DNA of 64,000 nucleotides from Lewinella sp. LCG006 (GTDB taxonomy: Bacteria; Bacteroidota; Bacteroidia; Chitinophagales; Saprospiraceae): the NCBI RefSeq assembly GCF_040784935.1, contig NZ_CP160680.1, positions 5,189,802 through 5,253,801 of the forward strand, in the 5' to 3' direction. The position numbers were made by a program, and so were the translations under genes. Shown piece after piece: positions 44,571-57,000 of the stretch (positions are counted from its first letter, which is position 1; every line of letters starts with the position of its first letter). Below the pieces are notes generated by a model. That model saw nothing but the letters and a program-made list of their open reading frames with translations. It was not told the origin of the DNA and did not search any database.

Positions 44571-44866
44571 GAACCAAGTAACTGTCTGCCAAAGTAAAAC
44601 ATCCAAATCATACCGTAGGCCAAGGTGGCAAGCACAAGGCCGCGTAAGGCCTTATTGGCGTAAGCCCGCATGAAAATCCGCATCGGCACCAAATTCAGTG
44701 CCAGCGCCAACAAGGTCAGTGTACGCTCCTTGAAATCAAAATTGAGCCGACTATTACCCAGCGTCTCACTAGCTCCTAATTGTTCGAGAATCATCATCAA
44801 AACAGCATAGCCCACAAATGGAACCACTACTCCGATCAAGAGTCCAAACCATAATTGATCACGCAT
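44567..44866 (-). CDS. Small membrane protein coupled to lpxB
   Basis: 99 residues with three likely membrane helices (about 5-27, 50-65 and 76-94). No family recognised. It overlaps the lpxB start by 4 bp and lies in the surE to lpxB direction, so it probably works in, or is at least co-expressed with, envelope lipid synthesis. That is inference from position. Confidence 0.7.
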   Translation of the reverse strand: MRDQLWFGLLIGVVVPFVGYAVLMMILEQLGASETLGNSRLNFDFKERTLTLLALALNLVPMRIFMRAYANKALRGLVLATLAYGMIWMFYFGRQLLGS

Positions 44867-44925
44867 ATTCGAAATTTATTTTTGTTATCGTTTTTTAAGG
44901 TGGATACCTTTGGCATGATTATTTT

Positions 44926-45048
44926 AAAGGTGTAAAAGTTGGAAGGGTGTAAAGGTGTAAATGTTGTTTTTGCGATTTGAGTGAAAAAAAGTACGAATCG
45001 ACGCCTTTAAAGTGAGGCCAACTTTTACACCCTTCCACCCTTACACTT
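44926..45048. repeat. GTGTAAA-type inverted repeat element (copy 2)
   Basis: GGTGTAAAAGTTGG at 44929-44942 is perfectly complementary to 45018-45031, with more GTGTAAA/TTTACAC words on both sides. It shares its words with the element at 41644-41765. It lies between surE and the small membrane-protein gene. Confidence 0.6.
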
Positions 45049-45058
45049 ACCCAACCTT

Positions 45059-45832
45059 CTAATTCTCCAACTCCCTCAAACTGCTATGCTTCAACGCCTC
45101 GTAATTGGTGAGGTCATGATGAGAAGGAACCACGGAAATATATCCTTCCTCCAAAGCTTTTACATCGGTATCGGTACCTGGATCTTCATTGACAAAAGAA
45201 CCAGTCAGCCAGTAATATTTCTGACCACGGGGGTCGGTTGCTTCGGCAAAGGTCTCCTGCCAGCGGGCATCGGCCTGGCGGCATATTTTTATGCCTTTGA
45301 TTTCTTCGGTGGGCAATTTAGGGATATTAACATTGAGCAGACTGCCTTTGGCTAGCCCATTTTTGAGTACGTGTTCCATGATTTTTTTAATATGGCCGCG
45401 TGCTGCCGAAAAATCGGCCTCGTAGCGATAGTCCAGCAAAGAGAACCCAATGGATGGAATTCCTTCCAACGAAGCCTCCATCGCGGCCGACATGGTGCCA
45501 CTGTAGATGATATTGATGGCGGCATTGCTGCCGTGATTGATGCCTGATACGCACAGGTCTACCTTCCGGTCTTTGGTGACGACGTGCTTGGCTAGTTTTA
45601 CACAATCTACAGGAGTGCCAGAGCACTCGTAGGCTTGCAAGTCTGGAAAAGCCCTGGTTTTGTGAATCCGCAAAGGTGTATTGAGGGTGATCGCATGCCC
45701 CATGCCCGACTGCGGGCTATCGGGAGCAACGACGACGACTTCTCCAAGTTCTTGCGCAATTTCAACCAGCATTTTGATGCCGGGAGCGGTGACACCATCA
45801 TCATTGGTGACCAGGATGAGGGGTTTAGACAT
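45059..45832 (-). CDS. surE: 5'/3'-nucleotidase SurE
   Basis: 257 residues. The start PLILVTNDDGVTAPGIKML holds the metal-binding DD pair, VVVAPDSPQSGMGHAITL and CVSGINHGSNAAINIIYSGTMSAAMEASLEGIPSIGFSL follow, as in all SurE proteins. It removes phosphate from nucleoside monophosphates in the cytoplasm. It is first in a run with a small membrane protein and lpxB, although a repeat element separates them. A consensus -7 box lies at 45869-45862 on the minus strand. Confidence 0.94.
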   Translation of the reverse strand: MSKPLILVTNDDGVTAPGIKMLVEIAQELGEVVVVAPDSPQSGMGHAITLNTPLRIHKTRAFPDLQAYECSGTPVDCVKLAKHVVTKDRKVDLCVSGINHGSNAAINIIYSGTMSAAMEASLEGIPSIGFSLLDYRYEADFSAARGHIKKIMEHVLKNGLAKGSLLNVNIPKLPTEEIKGIKICRQADARWQETFAEATDPRGQKYYWLTGSFVNEDPGTDTDVKALEEGYISVVPSHHDLTNYEALKHSSLRELEN

Positions 45833-45861
45833 AAATAGAAATTATTTGGGGTTGTTTAGCG

Positions 45862-45869
45862 CAAAGCTA
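45862..45869 (-). promoter_or_regulatory. -7 box of surE
   Basis: Minus-strand TAGCTTTG, exact TAnnTTTG match, 30 bp before the surE ATG; no clear -33 element. Confidence 0.4.
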
Positions 45870-45926
45870 ATCATTGTTGACAATGTTTTTACCAATACCT
45901 TAAACCCCCGACCGGACAATATGTTG

Positions 45927-45934
45927 TATCCTTG
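45927..45934 (+). promoter_or_regulatory. Near-consensus -7 box of hemH
   Basis: TATCCTTG differs from TAnnTTTG by one base and lies 29 bp before the hemH ATG. Confidence 0.3.
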
Positions 45935-45963
45935 CATTTGCAATAAAAACAGTTCACCGAATT

Positions 45964-46986
45964 ATGGCACAGCTTGGCAAGAAAGGCGTTTTATTGGTTA
46001 ACCTGGGAACCCCCGATGCACCTACACGTGGTGCGGTCTATCGTTACTTGAAAGAATTTCTGCTTGATCGCCGGGTTATTGATTATCCCTGGATTGCTCG
46101 TAACCTTTTGGTTCGTGGCTTGATTGCCCCACTTCGCTCGGGGAAATCTGCTAAGTTGTACCAGCAACTTTGGACGGAGAATGGCTCTCCGCTTAAGTAT
46201 TATGGTGAACTTTTGGCTGCTGGCGTACAGGAACGTCTCGGCGAGGAATACGTCGTGGAGTTGGGCATGCGTTACCAAAATCCCTCCATTGAACATGCGC
46301 TAGAAGCACTCTTGAAAAAGCAAGTGAGTGAAATCATTGTCTTTCCTCTCTTTCCACAATATGCGGGTGCTACAACTGGTTCGGTTCACGATGAAGTGAT
46401 GCGCTTGTTGCGTAAGAAGGAAGCTATCCCCAATGTAAAAATGGTCAATTCGTATTACGATGAACCTGCTATGATCAAAATTTTTGCGGACAATGCTCGC
46501 CAATTTGATCTCTCAAGTTATGACCATATTATGTTCAGTTTCCATGGCTTACCCCAACGCCAGCTGCGTAAAGCAGATGATTGTAACCATTGCCTGGAAA
46601 CAGAAAATTGCTGTGGTACCATCAGTTTGGTCAATCAATTTTGTTATTCCGCCCAGTGTCACGCAACTACCCGAGCTATTGCTGATGAACTAGGCCTTTC
46701 AGAAGCGCAATACACCACAACCTTCCAAAGCCGCCTCGGGCCAGATGCCTGGGCACAGCCATATACCAGTGCCGTGTTGGAGGAGCAAGCCAAGCAAGGT
46801 GCAAAACAAATTTTGGTCTTCAGCCCCGCCTTCGTAGCCGACTGCCTGGAAACGGTCATCGAAATCAGCGACGAATACCAGGAGGAATTTGAAGAAATGG
46901 GCGGCGAAAAGGTCGATTTGGTTCCCAGCTTGAACGATGATCCCCGCTGGATGGACGCAGTGACGGAGATGGTGAAGCGGGTGTAA
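45964..46986 (+). CDS. hemH: Ferrochelatase
   Basis: 340 residues. KKGVLLVNLGTPDAPTRGAVYRYLKEFLLD at the start, FPLFPQYAGATTGS, FSFHGLPQRQL with the metal-inserting His, QSRLGPDAWAQPYT and FVADCLETVIEI are the conserved blocks. It puts ferrous iron into protoporphyrin to make heme. Six cysteines fall within about 25 residues after the active-site His (from DCNHC to QCH), so an Fe-S cluster or metal site is possible; this is only a suggestion. Stands alone, divergent from surE. Confidence 0.95.
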   Translation: MAQLGKKGVLLVNLGTPDAPTRGAVYRYLKEFLLDRRVIDYPWIARNLLVRGLIAPLRSGKSAKLYQQLWTENGSPLKYYGELLAAGVQERLGEEYVVELGMRYQNPSIEHALEALLKKQVSEIIVFPLFPQYAGATTGSVHDEVMRLLRKKEAIPNVKMVNSYYDEPAMIKIFADNARQFDLSSYDHIMFSFHGLPQRQLRKADDCNHCLETENCCGTISLVNQFCYSAQCHATTRAIADELGLSEAQYTTTFQSRLGPDAWAQPYTSAVLEEQAKQGAKQILVFSPAFVADCLETVIEISDEYQEEFEEMGGEKVDLVPSLNDDPRWMDAVTEMVKRV

Positions 46987-47005
46987 ATACTACCCCTAGC
47001 GCGGC

Positions 47006-47446
47006 TTACTCCCAATCATCATCCAACACGTTCGAAGATGCACTATAAGGAGTACCCGTCAGCGGATTTTTCTTCAACTTGATTAATCGATTAAAGATAA
47101 AGGCAGCAATCAATAGCGCCGCGAGTAGGCAGGTCAACAAAAAAAGGTAGCGCCAGGGATAATAGGCGGTGTAAACCAATGCTGCCAGCGTAATAAATAC
47201 GAGCGCACCGATTGGTTTTAAGTATTGACCTTTGGTAAAAAAAAGCACCAACCATTGTACAGCGGTCGCAATAAAAAAGCCATACATGGCTAGAAGATAA
47301 GTAAGCCCCCAATTGAGCTTAAAGCTAGGATCATAGTAATGATCTATGATCGACCAGCCAACAGAATAGACAAACAAGAATAAAATCATCTGCATAAAAG
47401 CACAAAACAGGAAAATCCAGAAAGGCTTTTTAGTAGCTTCTTCCAT
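47006..47446 (-). CDS. Hypothetical four-helix membrane protein
   Basis: 146 residues with four likely membrane segments (about 8-30, 45-67, 76-95 and 98-117) and a short polar C-terminus ending LDDDWE. I recognise no family. It converges with hemH (19 bp apart) and is followed upstream by the PorP/SprF gene's 3-prime end. No motif suggests a function. Confidence 0.6.
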   Translation of the reverse strand: MEEATKKPFWIFLFCAFMQMILFLFVYSVGWSIIDHYYDPSFKLNWGLTYLLAMYGFFIATAVQWLVLFFTKGQYLKPIGALVFITLAALVYTAYYPWRYLFLLTCLLAALLIAAFIFNRLIKLKKNPLTGTPYSASSNVLDDDWE

Positions 47447-47556
47447 GACTCATCTCTTGTTTTACCAATAGCCACATCTTTTTTAGCCTGTGTAGCAAAA
47501 GAACTTAGCTGCCCTCAGGTGCCTGGTGTAGTTAAAAAAAACATGCAGTTGAAAAA

Positions 47557-48618
47557 TCAAAACTTAGGGCAAAGCACCGTTTCGTCTTCGTACTCACCTA
47601 AATAAGCTACACTGATCTCAAAAGCATTGCGGTTGCGGTTGTTGATATTCAACTGTCCGGGGCTAATGTCGTAACTGAAACCAAGGAGGAAATTTTGGTG
47701 CTCAATCCCTAGCATCGCTACCAGTGCATCCAGGTTCCACGCGTCATCCTGGTTGTTGACGGGACGCGCCCATGCTCCAATATGAATGGCCGTTCCCGAG
47801 ATGTCATTGACCAGGAAGCGAAAGTTGCTACCTGCGTTGAAGGTCAGGTGAGGCCCTTGGCTATAAATCAATGCACGTGGAGAAACCTGGGTACGTTCTC
47901 CCACCGGAATCTGCAAGCCCAGGTGAGCAGAGTATTTGCGGTACAGGGTATTGCTCAGGCGCTCATCCTTGTCATCATCAGGCAATTGGCGGTAGTAGAA
48001 ACTCATCTCTGGTTCCAGAATGTGGTGCATAGAAGCACCGGCAAAAACGCCCGTTCCGCCTCTAGGAGCATAACTATAGTGGAGTCCTACCTGGAAATCG
48101 GAAAAAGCAAAGTTGTTCTCAGGAAATAGTTCTCCGGTAGGATCACTGAACTGGTCGGTGCCATTGAATTGGTCGTCGAACGTGAGCTGGTCGTAGTTGA
48201 GGTTGCGTTGAACCATGCCTAATTGGAGGCCAAGGCTTAGAAACTGGTTACTCTCAGGATTCAAGGCCTTGTGATAAGCACCAGCAATCATAATCTGATT
48301 GGTAGAGAAGTTGATGGTGTTGACTTTGTCGTTGTAAAACAACACACCTACGCCTACGGCATCACGATAACGCTTTTTGTATTGCTTAACCTTGTACCTG
48401 AAGTCGGCTGCAGCGGAAAATGTCTGGTAAGGATTATCGAGGGAAGAGCGCCACTGATCGCGATAAATCATCGAGACGCGGTATTTACCTTCCAGAGCAC
48501 CCGTCAATGCTGGGTTGAGGGTAAGTGGAGAAGCATAAAATTGGGAGAAATGCTGGTCTTGCGCCGAGAGTTGGCTGCCTAACAATATCACGAAAAACAG
48601 TAGAATATTATATCTCAT
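47557..48618 (-). CDS. PorP/SprF-family type IX secretion outer-membrane protein
   Basis: Start at the ATG at 48618 (353 residues); signal peptide ends at LSAQ. AQDQHFSQFYASPLTLNPALTGALEGKYRVSMIYRDQWRS is the hallmark of the PorP/SprF family, followed by an outer-membrane beta-barrel. These proteins serve type IX secretion and gliding, often attaching to specific cargo. This fits the several T9SS sorting domains in the window. No large cargo or porE-like partner is adjacent, so the partner is unknown. A consensus -7 box lies 40 bp upstream. Confidence 0.92.
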   Translation of the reverse strand: MRYNILLFFVILLGSQLSAQDQHFSQFYASPLTLNPALTGALEGKYRVSMIYRDQWRSSLDNPYQTFSAAADFRYKVKQYKKRYRDAVGVGVLFYNDKVNTINFSTNQIMIAGAYHKALNPESNQFLSLGLQLGMVQRNLNYDQLTFDDQFNGTDQFSDPTGELFPENNFAFSDFQVGLHYSYAPRGGTGVFAGASMHHILEPEMSFYYRQLPDDDKDERLSNTLYRKYSAHLGLQIPVGERTQVSPRALIYSQGPHLTFNAGSNFRFLVNDISGTAIHIGAWARPVNNQDDAWNLDALVAMLGIEHQNFLLGFSYDISPGQLNINNRNRNAFEISVAYLGEYEDETVLCPKF

Positions 48619-48657
48619 GCGCTTAATTCGGTTCTTTGAGCAATGCGAATCTGATCG

Positions 48658-48665
48658 CAAATGTA
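48658..48665 (-). promoter_or_regulatory. -7 box of the PorP/SprF gene
   Basis: Minus-strand TACATTTG, exact TAnnTTTG match, 40 bp before the ATG at 48618. Confidence 0.4.
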
Positions 48666-48759
48666 AGGTATGTTTGATTCCTCAGCGGAATAACGGTGCA
48701 TTTCCTTTCCTTATTTTGAATAAAAAACTATTTTTACCCAGTGCATCAACTTACTAGTA

Positions 48760-49614
48760 ATGTCCGTTTACGCCATTTGTCCTTTTACGGTGGTTCCGAT
48801 AAGAACCAATGCTGCCCATCGTTCCGAAATGGGGTCTCAATTACTCTTCGGAGAGATGGTCGAGGTCATGGAGACGAAAGGTCGCCAATGGACGAAAGTT
48901 CGTTGTCTAAACGATGATTATATCGGCTGGACGCCCAGCAGTCAGCTTAGAGATCTAAGTCCCGCGGAAACCCAGGATTTCCGGCGTAATTTTGCGTATT
49001 CACTGGATCTTTTCCACAACTTGATGGGAACCGATGAAGCGCTACCCATTACCCTAGGTTCGCGTTTGCCCTACTTTGACGGGATGCGTTTTTCCCTTGG
49101 AACACAAGACTTCACGTTTAGCGGCCAAGCCGTTTTTCCCGAAGATATCCGGCAGAGTTCTGCCATGGTGATTAAAATTGCCAGGAAACTTCTCAATGCT
49201 CCCTTTCTCTGGGGAGGCCGTACCGTTTTTGGTATCGACAGTCCGGCATTGGTTCAGTTGGCTTTCCAAATAGCAGGCTATCAGCTTCCCCGCACGGCGG
49301 AAATTCAAGTCAATCGCGGCGAAACCGTCGATTTTGTCGAGCAAGCTATGCCGGGAGATATTGCCTTCTTTGAAAATAACCAGGGCCGTATCACCCATTC
49401 GGGCATCCTTTTACCGGATAGTAAGATCATCCACGTCTACGAAAAAGCCAGGATCGATGCTATCGATCATTATGGTATTTTCAATTACCAGGAAGGAAAG
49501 TATACCCACCGTCTGAGGGTCGTTAAACGAATCTTTGCTCCGGATAAAAATCTTCCCCCAGTCGTCATTCAGAAAGTAGAGGGGCAGCCACTGAATCAGC
49601 AGGCACTTTTTTAG
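48760..49614 (+). CDS. SH3b-NlpC/P60 protein with Ser in place of the catalytic Cys
   Basis: 284 residues without an evident signal peptide. Residues 1-60 form a bacterial SH3 domain (YAICPFTVVPIRTNAAHRSE, GWTPSSQL), a linker SH3-like part follows, and the C-terminal NlpC/P60 domain starts near 135. The domain keeps FLWGGRTVFGID, the catalytic His213 (ITHSGI) and a later polar His225, but the residue that should be Cys is Ser161: GIDSPALVQ instead of GIDCSGFVQ, with codon AGT. Family members cleave cell-wall peptide bonds; this one may be inactive, a binder, or a serine variant. Divergent from the PorP gene. Confidence 0.82.
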   Translation: MSVYAICPFTVVPIRTNAAHRSEMGSQLLFGEMVEVMETKGRQWTKVRCLNDDYIGWTPSSQLRDLSPAETQDFRRNFAYSLDLFHNLMGTDEALPITLGSRLPYFDGMRFSLGTQDFTFSGQAVFPEDIRQSSAMVIKIARKLLNAPFLWGGRTVFGIDSPALVQLAFQIAGYQLPRTAEIQVNRGETVDFVEQAMPGDIAFFENNQGRITHSGILLPDSKIIHVYEKARIDAIDHYGIFNYQEGKYTHRLRVVKRIFAPDKNLPPVVIQKVEGQPLNQQALF

Positions 49615-49621
49615 GGTAATC

Positions 49622-50029
49622 TTATTCCCCACCCATCTTGAGTATCAACTGATAGGCCTCGTCGGGGATCGGCATCACCGACAAGCGCGGATTGCGTACC
49701 AGGCCCAGCTCCTCAAGCTCTTCCCTGGATTTAATCTCTTGCAAGCTAACAGCTTGCTTTAACCGCCGCACAGGCGCTAAATCTACCACCGACCAGTCGC
49801 CCTTTTCTGCCGTGGGGTCAGGGTAAGCTTCCGTAACCACCTTCGCAATCCCCACAATTTCTAACCCTTGCCGGCTGTGGTAAAACAACACCTGATCGCC
49901 TTCGGCCATCGCGCGGAGATTATTCCTTGCCTGGTAATTACGCACGCCTTCCCACATGCTTTTTTCCGCTTTTTCCAGATCATCATAACCAAATTCCTCC
50001 GGCTCAGATTTTACCAACCAGTAATTCAT
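49622..50029 (-). CDS. EVE-domain protein
   Basis: 135 residues, the normal size of the stand-alone EVE domain. MNYWLVKSEPEEFGYDDLEKAEKSMWEGVRNYQARNNLRAM, GDQVLFYHSRQGLEIVGIAKVV and the C-terminal RNPRLSVMPIPDEAY match the thymocyte-nuclear-protein-1-like group. EVE domains are PUA-related and bind modified nucleic-acid bases; in bacteria the function is not settled. It converges with the NlpC gene (7 bp) and lies 48 bp downstream of a SpoU methyltransferase on the same strand. Confidence 0.9.
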   Translation of the reverse strand: MNYWLVKSEPEEFGYDDLEKAEKSMWEGVRNYQARNNLRAMAEGDQVLFYHSRQGLEIVGIAKVVTEAYPDPTAEKGDWSVVDLAPVRRLKQAVSLQEIKSREELEELGLVRNPRLSVMPIPDEAYQLILKMGGE

Positions 50030-50077
50030 GTGTCAATATTTTTGCAAAAAAAAATTCAACCATCAACCATCAAAACA

Positions 50078-50611
50078 TCAAACCTTCCCCATCTTCCGCA
50101 AAACCTCCCAAACGGTGATACCCAAAGAAACGGAAACGTTTAGAGAATGTTTGGTGCCAAATTGGGGTATTTCCAGGGCACCATCAGCCATGTCCATGAC
50201 GGATTGGCTAACGCCATTCACTTCGTTACCAAAAACCAGGGCAATCGCTTTGTGCGCTGTGGGCTGGTAATCTTGCAGCCACGTACGTTCAGCAGCTTGC
50301 TCAACGGCCCATATTTCGTAGCCGGCGGCTTGCAAATGAGTGATTGCTTCTTCCACTGTTTCGGTGTAGGTCCAATCTACGGCCTCCGTTGCTCCTAATG
50401 CTGTTTTTAAAATCTCCCGATGCGGAGGCTGGGCAGTAATACCACACAAAAAGACGTGTGCTAAAGCAAATGCATCCGCAGTACGGAAGGCCGAGCCTAC
50501 GTTGAGGGCAGAACGGACATTGTCCAAAACCAATGCTACAGGCTGCTTTTCTTTTTCCTGAAATTCAGCAATGCTGATTCGGTCTAATTCTTCTAACTTC
50601 AGCTTCCGCAT
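50078..50611 (-). CDS. SpoU/TrmH-family RNA 2'-O-methyltransferase
   Basis: Start at the ATG at 50611 (177 residues). Motif 1 is LVLDNVRSALNVGSAFRTADAF, motif 2 is IALVFGNEVNGVS and motif 3 is IPQFGTKHSLNVSVSLGI, the three SPOUT/SpoU motifs. It methylates a ribose on tRNA or rRNA in the cytoplasm using SAM; the target nucleotide is not readable. The upstream membrane protein gene ends 13 bp before it, so pyrG, the GT-C-like gene and this gene may share one transcript. Confidence 0.9.
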   Translation of the reverse strand: MRKLKLEELDRISIAEFQEKEKQPVALVLDNVRSALNVGSAFRTADAFALAHVFLCGITAQPPHREILKTALGATEAVDWTYTETVEEAITHLQAAGYEIWAVEQAAERTWLQDYQPTAHKAIALVFGNEVNGVSQSVMDMADGALEIPQFGTKHSLNVSVSLGITVWEVLRKMGKV

Positions 50612-50624
50612 AATTCTCAATCAC

Positions 50625-52024
50625 TTATTTACGATGGTAAATTTTCAAATATATCCCACGTTTCCGAAAGGTGAAAATGGGCTCCCAGTCTTTCTGTAAA
50701 GTTAACAGCTCTTCCTCAGAAAAGTCGTTCATTATATTCGAGTACCAGATGTAATCTTGCTGCGCTAAATCATAAGCGACAAGCCCTGCTTTATCACCGT
50801 TGAGCTGCCGCAGATGTTGTTCCCCCACTTCCGGAAAGGCCGTACCTACCCTGGAAAGAGGGATTTGTTCATTTTGTAAAAACGCCATTCCTGCAACCTT
50901 GGCGGCAAAATAAGGCTTATGAGCCAATGAGGCATCCCAGCCTTGGGCGACCTGTTCGGGGTAAACCCACAAATGACCACTTACCTGTCCAAGAAGTACG
51001 ACGACAACCATAATTGTTGTCCAGGTTCTATTTTTTATCTCCTTTAGAACAAGTAAAAACAAGCAGGCAACCGATAGGTAAACCGGCAGCAAATAGCGAT
51101 GTTGAGCCAATCCTGGACTAATAAGTGCGGGTAATGCCAAAACAAGACCCATGATGAGCAAAAGGAGGGTTGCTTTTTGGATGCGTCGGTTCCAAACCCA
51201 TCCACTGCGCCACCAGCTGAGTAGCAAGGCGAGGACTAGAAAGATACGGCCAAAATCAAGCATACGCCAGACAACAATGGCTGCTTGTTTGATTAAACTA
51301 AGACCTCCCTGGCTAGCGAAACTCTCGGCCCAGGGAGAATCCGAATGGGTGCCTACCCAGCCAGTTACCAAATAGTGGTAGAGGAGATAGGCCAATGCCA
51401 AAAGGCCACCGGGTAGGTAGGGGAGGAGAAGGCCGAATATTTTTCGAATACCGCGACCCTCCTGTTTGTCAATAAAAACCATGGTAAGTTGCCATAGGAA
51501 AAGCCCTAAAGCAACCATCATTCCCCTCAAACTGGTCAGTCCCAAGAGTATCACCGCAAGGCTTAGCCACCAGGGTTCTTTTCGTAAAAAACTATTTATT
51601 CCCAGTAAAAAAGCCCCTGCCAGCACGATGTCTGGGCTGATCAAACTGAGTTGCGCGACCAAGGTAGCATCTAAAACCAGGAGGGAAAACGGTAGCCAAA
51701 GACCAATCTTTCCAAACCCCAAATCCAGGGCCTCCACCAGGCGGTAACTCTGCCAGAGCACCAGCCAAATAAATGGAACCATCGCCAAATGACTGACAAG
51801 GAGGCTTGGCCCAAACCATCGCCAGCATACCGATAGGAAAGCACCAAATGCAGGGATATGCCCACTGTCCATTTCCGTTGGCAGCAATAAGGTACCCAAA
51901 GGCTGATGGTAAAACCAGTCGGCATGACGGGCTCCCAGCTGGATCGTGTCCCAGAAGAAGGGTTCGGCCGCAACGAGCCAGCCAATACCTAAAGCCAAGC
52001 CCAATAACCAAAAAGAAGTACGCA

Positions 52025-52025
<1 letters not shown>
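50625..52025 (-). CDS. Polytopic membrane protein, GT-C glycosyltransferase-like
   Basis: 466 residues with about 10-12 membrane helices. The first loop has EPFFWDTIQLGARHADWFY and a later TEMDSGHIPAFGAF, resembling the acidic first periplasmic loop of GT-C (PMT/ArnT-like) enzymes that use lipid-linked sugars. The start is GTG at 52025, sharing one base with the pyrG stop (TAGTG), so translation is tightly coupled. The family call is tentative since only the layout and loop support it. It would move sugars outside the inner membrane. Confidence 0.6.
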
Positions 52026-54031
<2,006 letters not shown>

Positions 54032-57000
54032 ATGTTAAAAAACGCTACAATTTTAGGGCTTGCTATGCTGTTTGGCTGCCAGGTCCTCCTCGCTCAGGTT
54101 GAACGACCGCTTGAAATGGCGGACCAATACCTGCAAACTCATTTTGATAACTTAGGTCTCACTGCCAGAGACGTTGCTAACTATCAAGTAAGCAGCAAAG
54201 TGGTCACTAAACACAATAAACTAACCCACGTTTACCTACAGCAATCCCATCAGGACATTCCGGTACACAATGCCATTTTCAACCTGAACATCATGGCCAA
54301 TGGCAAAATGCTCAGTTTTGGCAATCGTTTCGTACCAGATTTGGCTAGTAAAGTAAATACTACCCAACCCGGTATTACACCTGCTCAGGCGGTGACGGCG
54401 GTACAGACGTATTTCGGTTTGCCTATTGACAGTGGATTGAAATTGGCGCGGCAAATGAGTCCTCGCGAATTCGTCTTTGATCACATAGGTCTTGCCTTGG
54501 AACCCATCAATGTTGACTTGATGTACCAGCCCCTGGATGACAATGTTCGTTTGGTTTGGAATGTGGAATACTACGAAAAAACTGCTGCCCACTGGTGGAT
54601 GGCTAGGGTAGATGCCCTTACGGGAGAAATGCTTGATTATCACGATCAAGTTGTTCACTGTGAGTTTGACCATCCTGTACAAGAAGAATGCCCAGAGGAC
54701 AAAATAAGTGTACCCGCTGCGCTGACGTTCTTCACTGGCCCTGGAGAAGGAGGAAGTTACCGTGCTTATCCGCTCTATACCGAAAGCCCTAATCACGGTC
54801 CTCGTGAATTGTTGGTCGATCCGGCCGATGAAGTGGCTTCACCCTTTGGCTGGCATGATGTTGATGGCCAGGAAGGCCATGAGTATACCATCACTCGAGG
54901 TAACAACGTACATGCTTACCACGATATCTTCAACCAGAACGAATCGATTGGTGATGAGCCGGATGGGGGAGATTCTCTTTGTTTTGATTTTCCGCTAGAC
55001 TTAAGTATGGCCCGCCCTTACATGCAGCTTGATGCGGCTACAACGAACCTGTTTTTCTGGAATAATCTCATTCACGATGTCATGTACCAGTATGGTTTTG
55101 ATGAAGAATCAGGAAACTTCCAGCAGAATAATTACGGTCGAGGCGGAGCGGAAGGTGATTATGTTCAGGCCGAGGCATTAGATGGTAGTGGTACTAACAA
55201 TGCCAATTTTGGTACGCCCGCAGATGGTGGTCGCCCCCGGATGCAGATGTATCTTTGGGGAGGGAGCTTACCTGTTTTACCTCCTCCGTCGCTAGAAGTG
55301 ACGGCACCCGAAGCAGTACAGGGCAACTACGAATTTTTACAAGCTACTTTTGGGGGAGATTTGCCAAATGGTTCACCAGAGGTGGAGGTAGTGCTGGTCA
55401 GCGATACGATTGGCGTCAGTAGCGATGCTTGCGAACCCATCATCAACGCTGATGAGCTATTCGGAAAGGTTGCTATGATTGATCGGGGAGAATGCCAGTT
55501 TGGTTCCAAAGCCTTAGCTGCGCAGGAAGCAGGAGCCGTGGCCGTGATCATCTGTAACAACATCGGTGAACCTATTTTTGCAGCCGCTGGTGGTGATGTC
55601 GGAGACCAGGTAAATATCCCTGTGGTTATGATCAGCCTTCAAGATTGTAATGAGTTGAAGCTGGCACTCCCTGGTGTAATGATCCAATTGACAGGTACGG
55701 TAGCAGAGGTGCCTCTACCCGGTCCTACTGGCCGAGACAGTGATTTTGATAATGGAGTGATTGTCCACGAATATGGGCACGGTATCTCTAACCGCCTCAC
55801 CGCAGGTCCTAACCAGGGAGGCTGTTTGTCAAATTTAGAACAAGCTGGCGAAGGTTGGAGTGACTGGTTCGCATTGATCATGACCACTACCTCTGCCGAT
55901 TTTGCGGAAGAAGCGCGTGGCATTGGCACCTACGCTGATGGTGAGCCCATTACGGGTGGTGGTATCCGCCCATTTCCTTATTCTCGGGACATGACGATTG
56001 ATCCACATACCTATGCGGATATCAACAGTGTTTCTGTTCCCCACGGCGTTGGTTCCGTGTGGTGTGTTACCATCTGGGACATGTACTGGAACCTGGTGGA
56101 TGAATACGGTTTTGATGACGACCTATACAATGGTACGGGAGGGAATAACCTTGCTATTCAGTTGGTGATGGATGGTTTGAAATTGCAGCCATGTAATCCT
56201 ACTTTCATTGAAGCCAGAGATGCAATTTTACAAGCAGATGAAGTAAATAATAATGGTGCTAATCGCTGTCTTATCTGGGAAACTTTTGCCCGCCGAGGCT
56301 TAGGCGTGAGTGCTGTTGAAGGAGGAGAAGAAGCATTTGACAAACCCGATACCTGTCCTCCAGCTTTCCGGGTGACCAAATCAGCTGTTGCTGAAACCTT
56401 TGCTGGTGATGTGATCACTTACGAGTTGGATATTGTGAATGGCCGTATCAATGCCATCACAGGTGCCGTGGTGCTGGATCAGCTTCCAGAAGGAACGACG
56501 CTGGTTGAAGGCAGCTCTGATTGTGACCTTACGGTGGAAGATGGTTTCCTCATTATCAATATTGGGGATGCAGCTAGTGGGCAGGCTTTCACCTGTACCT
56601 ACCAGTTGCAAACGGATGATGCTGAATTTACTTATCCCGTCTTTGAAGATCGTATTTCGGGAGCGAGTAACTGGGATTTCTCCAGCCTCTTAGGCAGCTC
56701 TACCTGGCAGTTGCGCCTTAATAATACCAATACGGGCTTGTTGTCGTTCTTCGCGCGAAGTGTAGAGGAGGTAAGTGATCAGCTTCTGGTTTTAGAACAA
56801 CCCGTTTTCCTCGACGGTCTCCATCCTGGTTTGGTCTTCTATCACCAGTTCCGTACAGAAACGGATGTTGATGGAGGTGTAGTAGAAATTTCTATCAATG
56901 GTGGCGAAGATTGGGAAGACGTTGGTGCAGAAAACTTCATCGAAAATGGTTACAACAGCCAATTACTGGCAGACTCAGGCAACCCACTCGGTGGTCGCCC

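Noticed and set aside
54236-54796. 186-residue minus-strand ORF
   Set aside because: Antisense to the M36 protease propeptide region; no family features.
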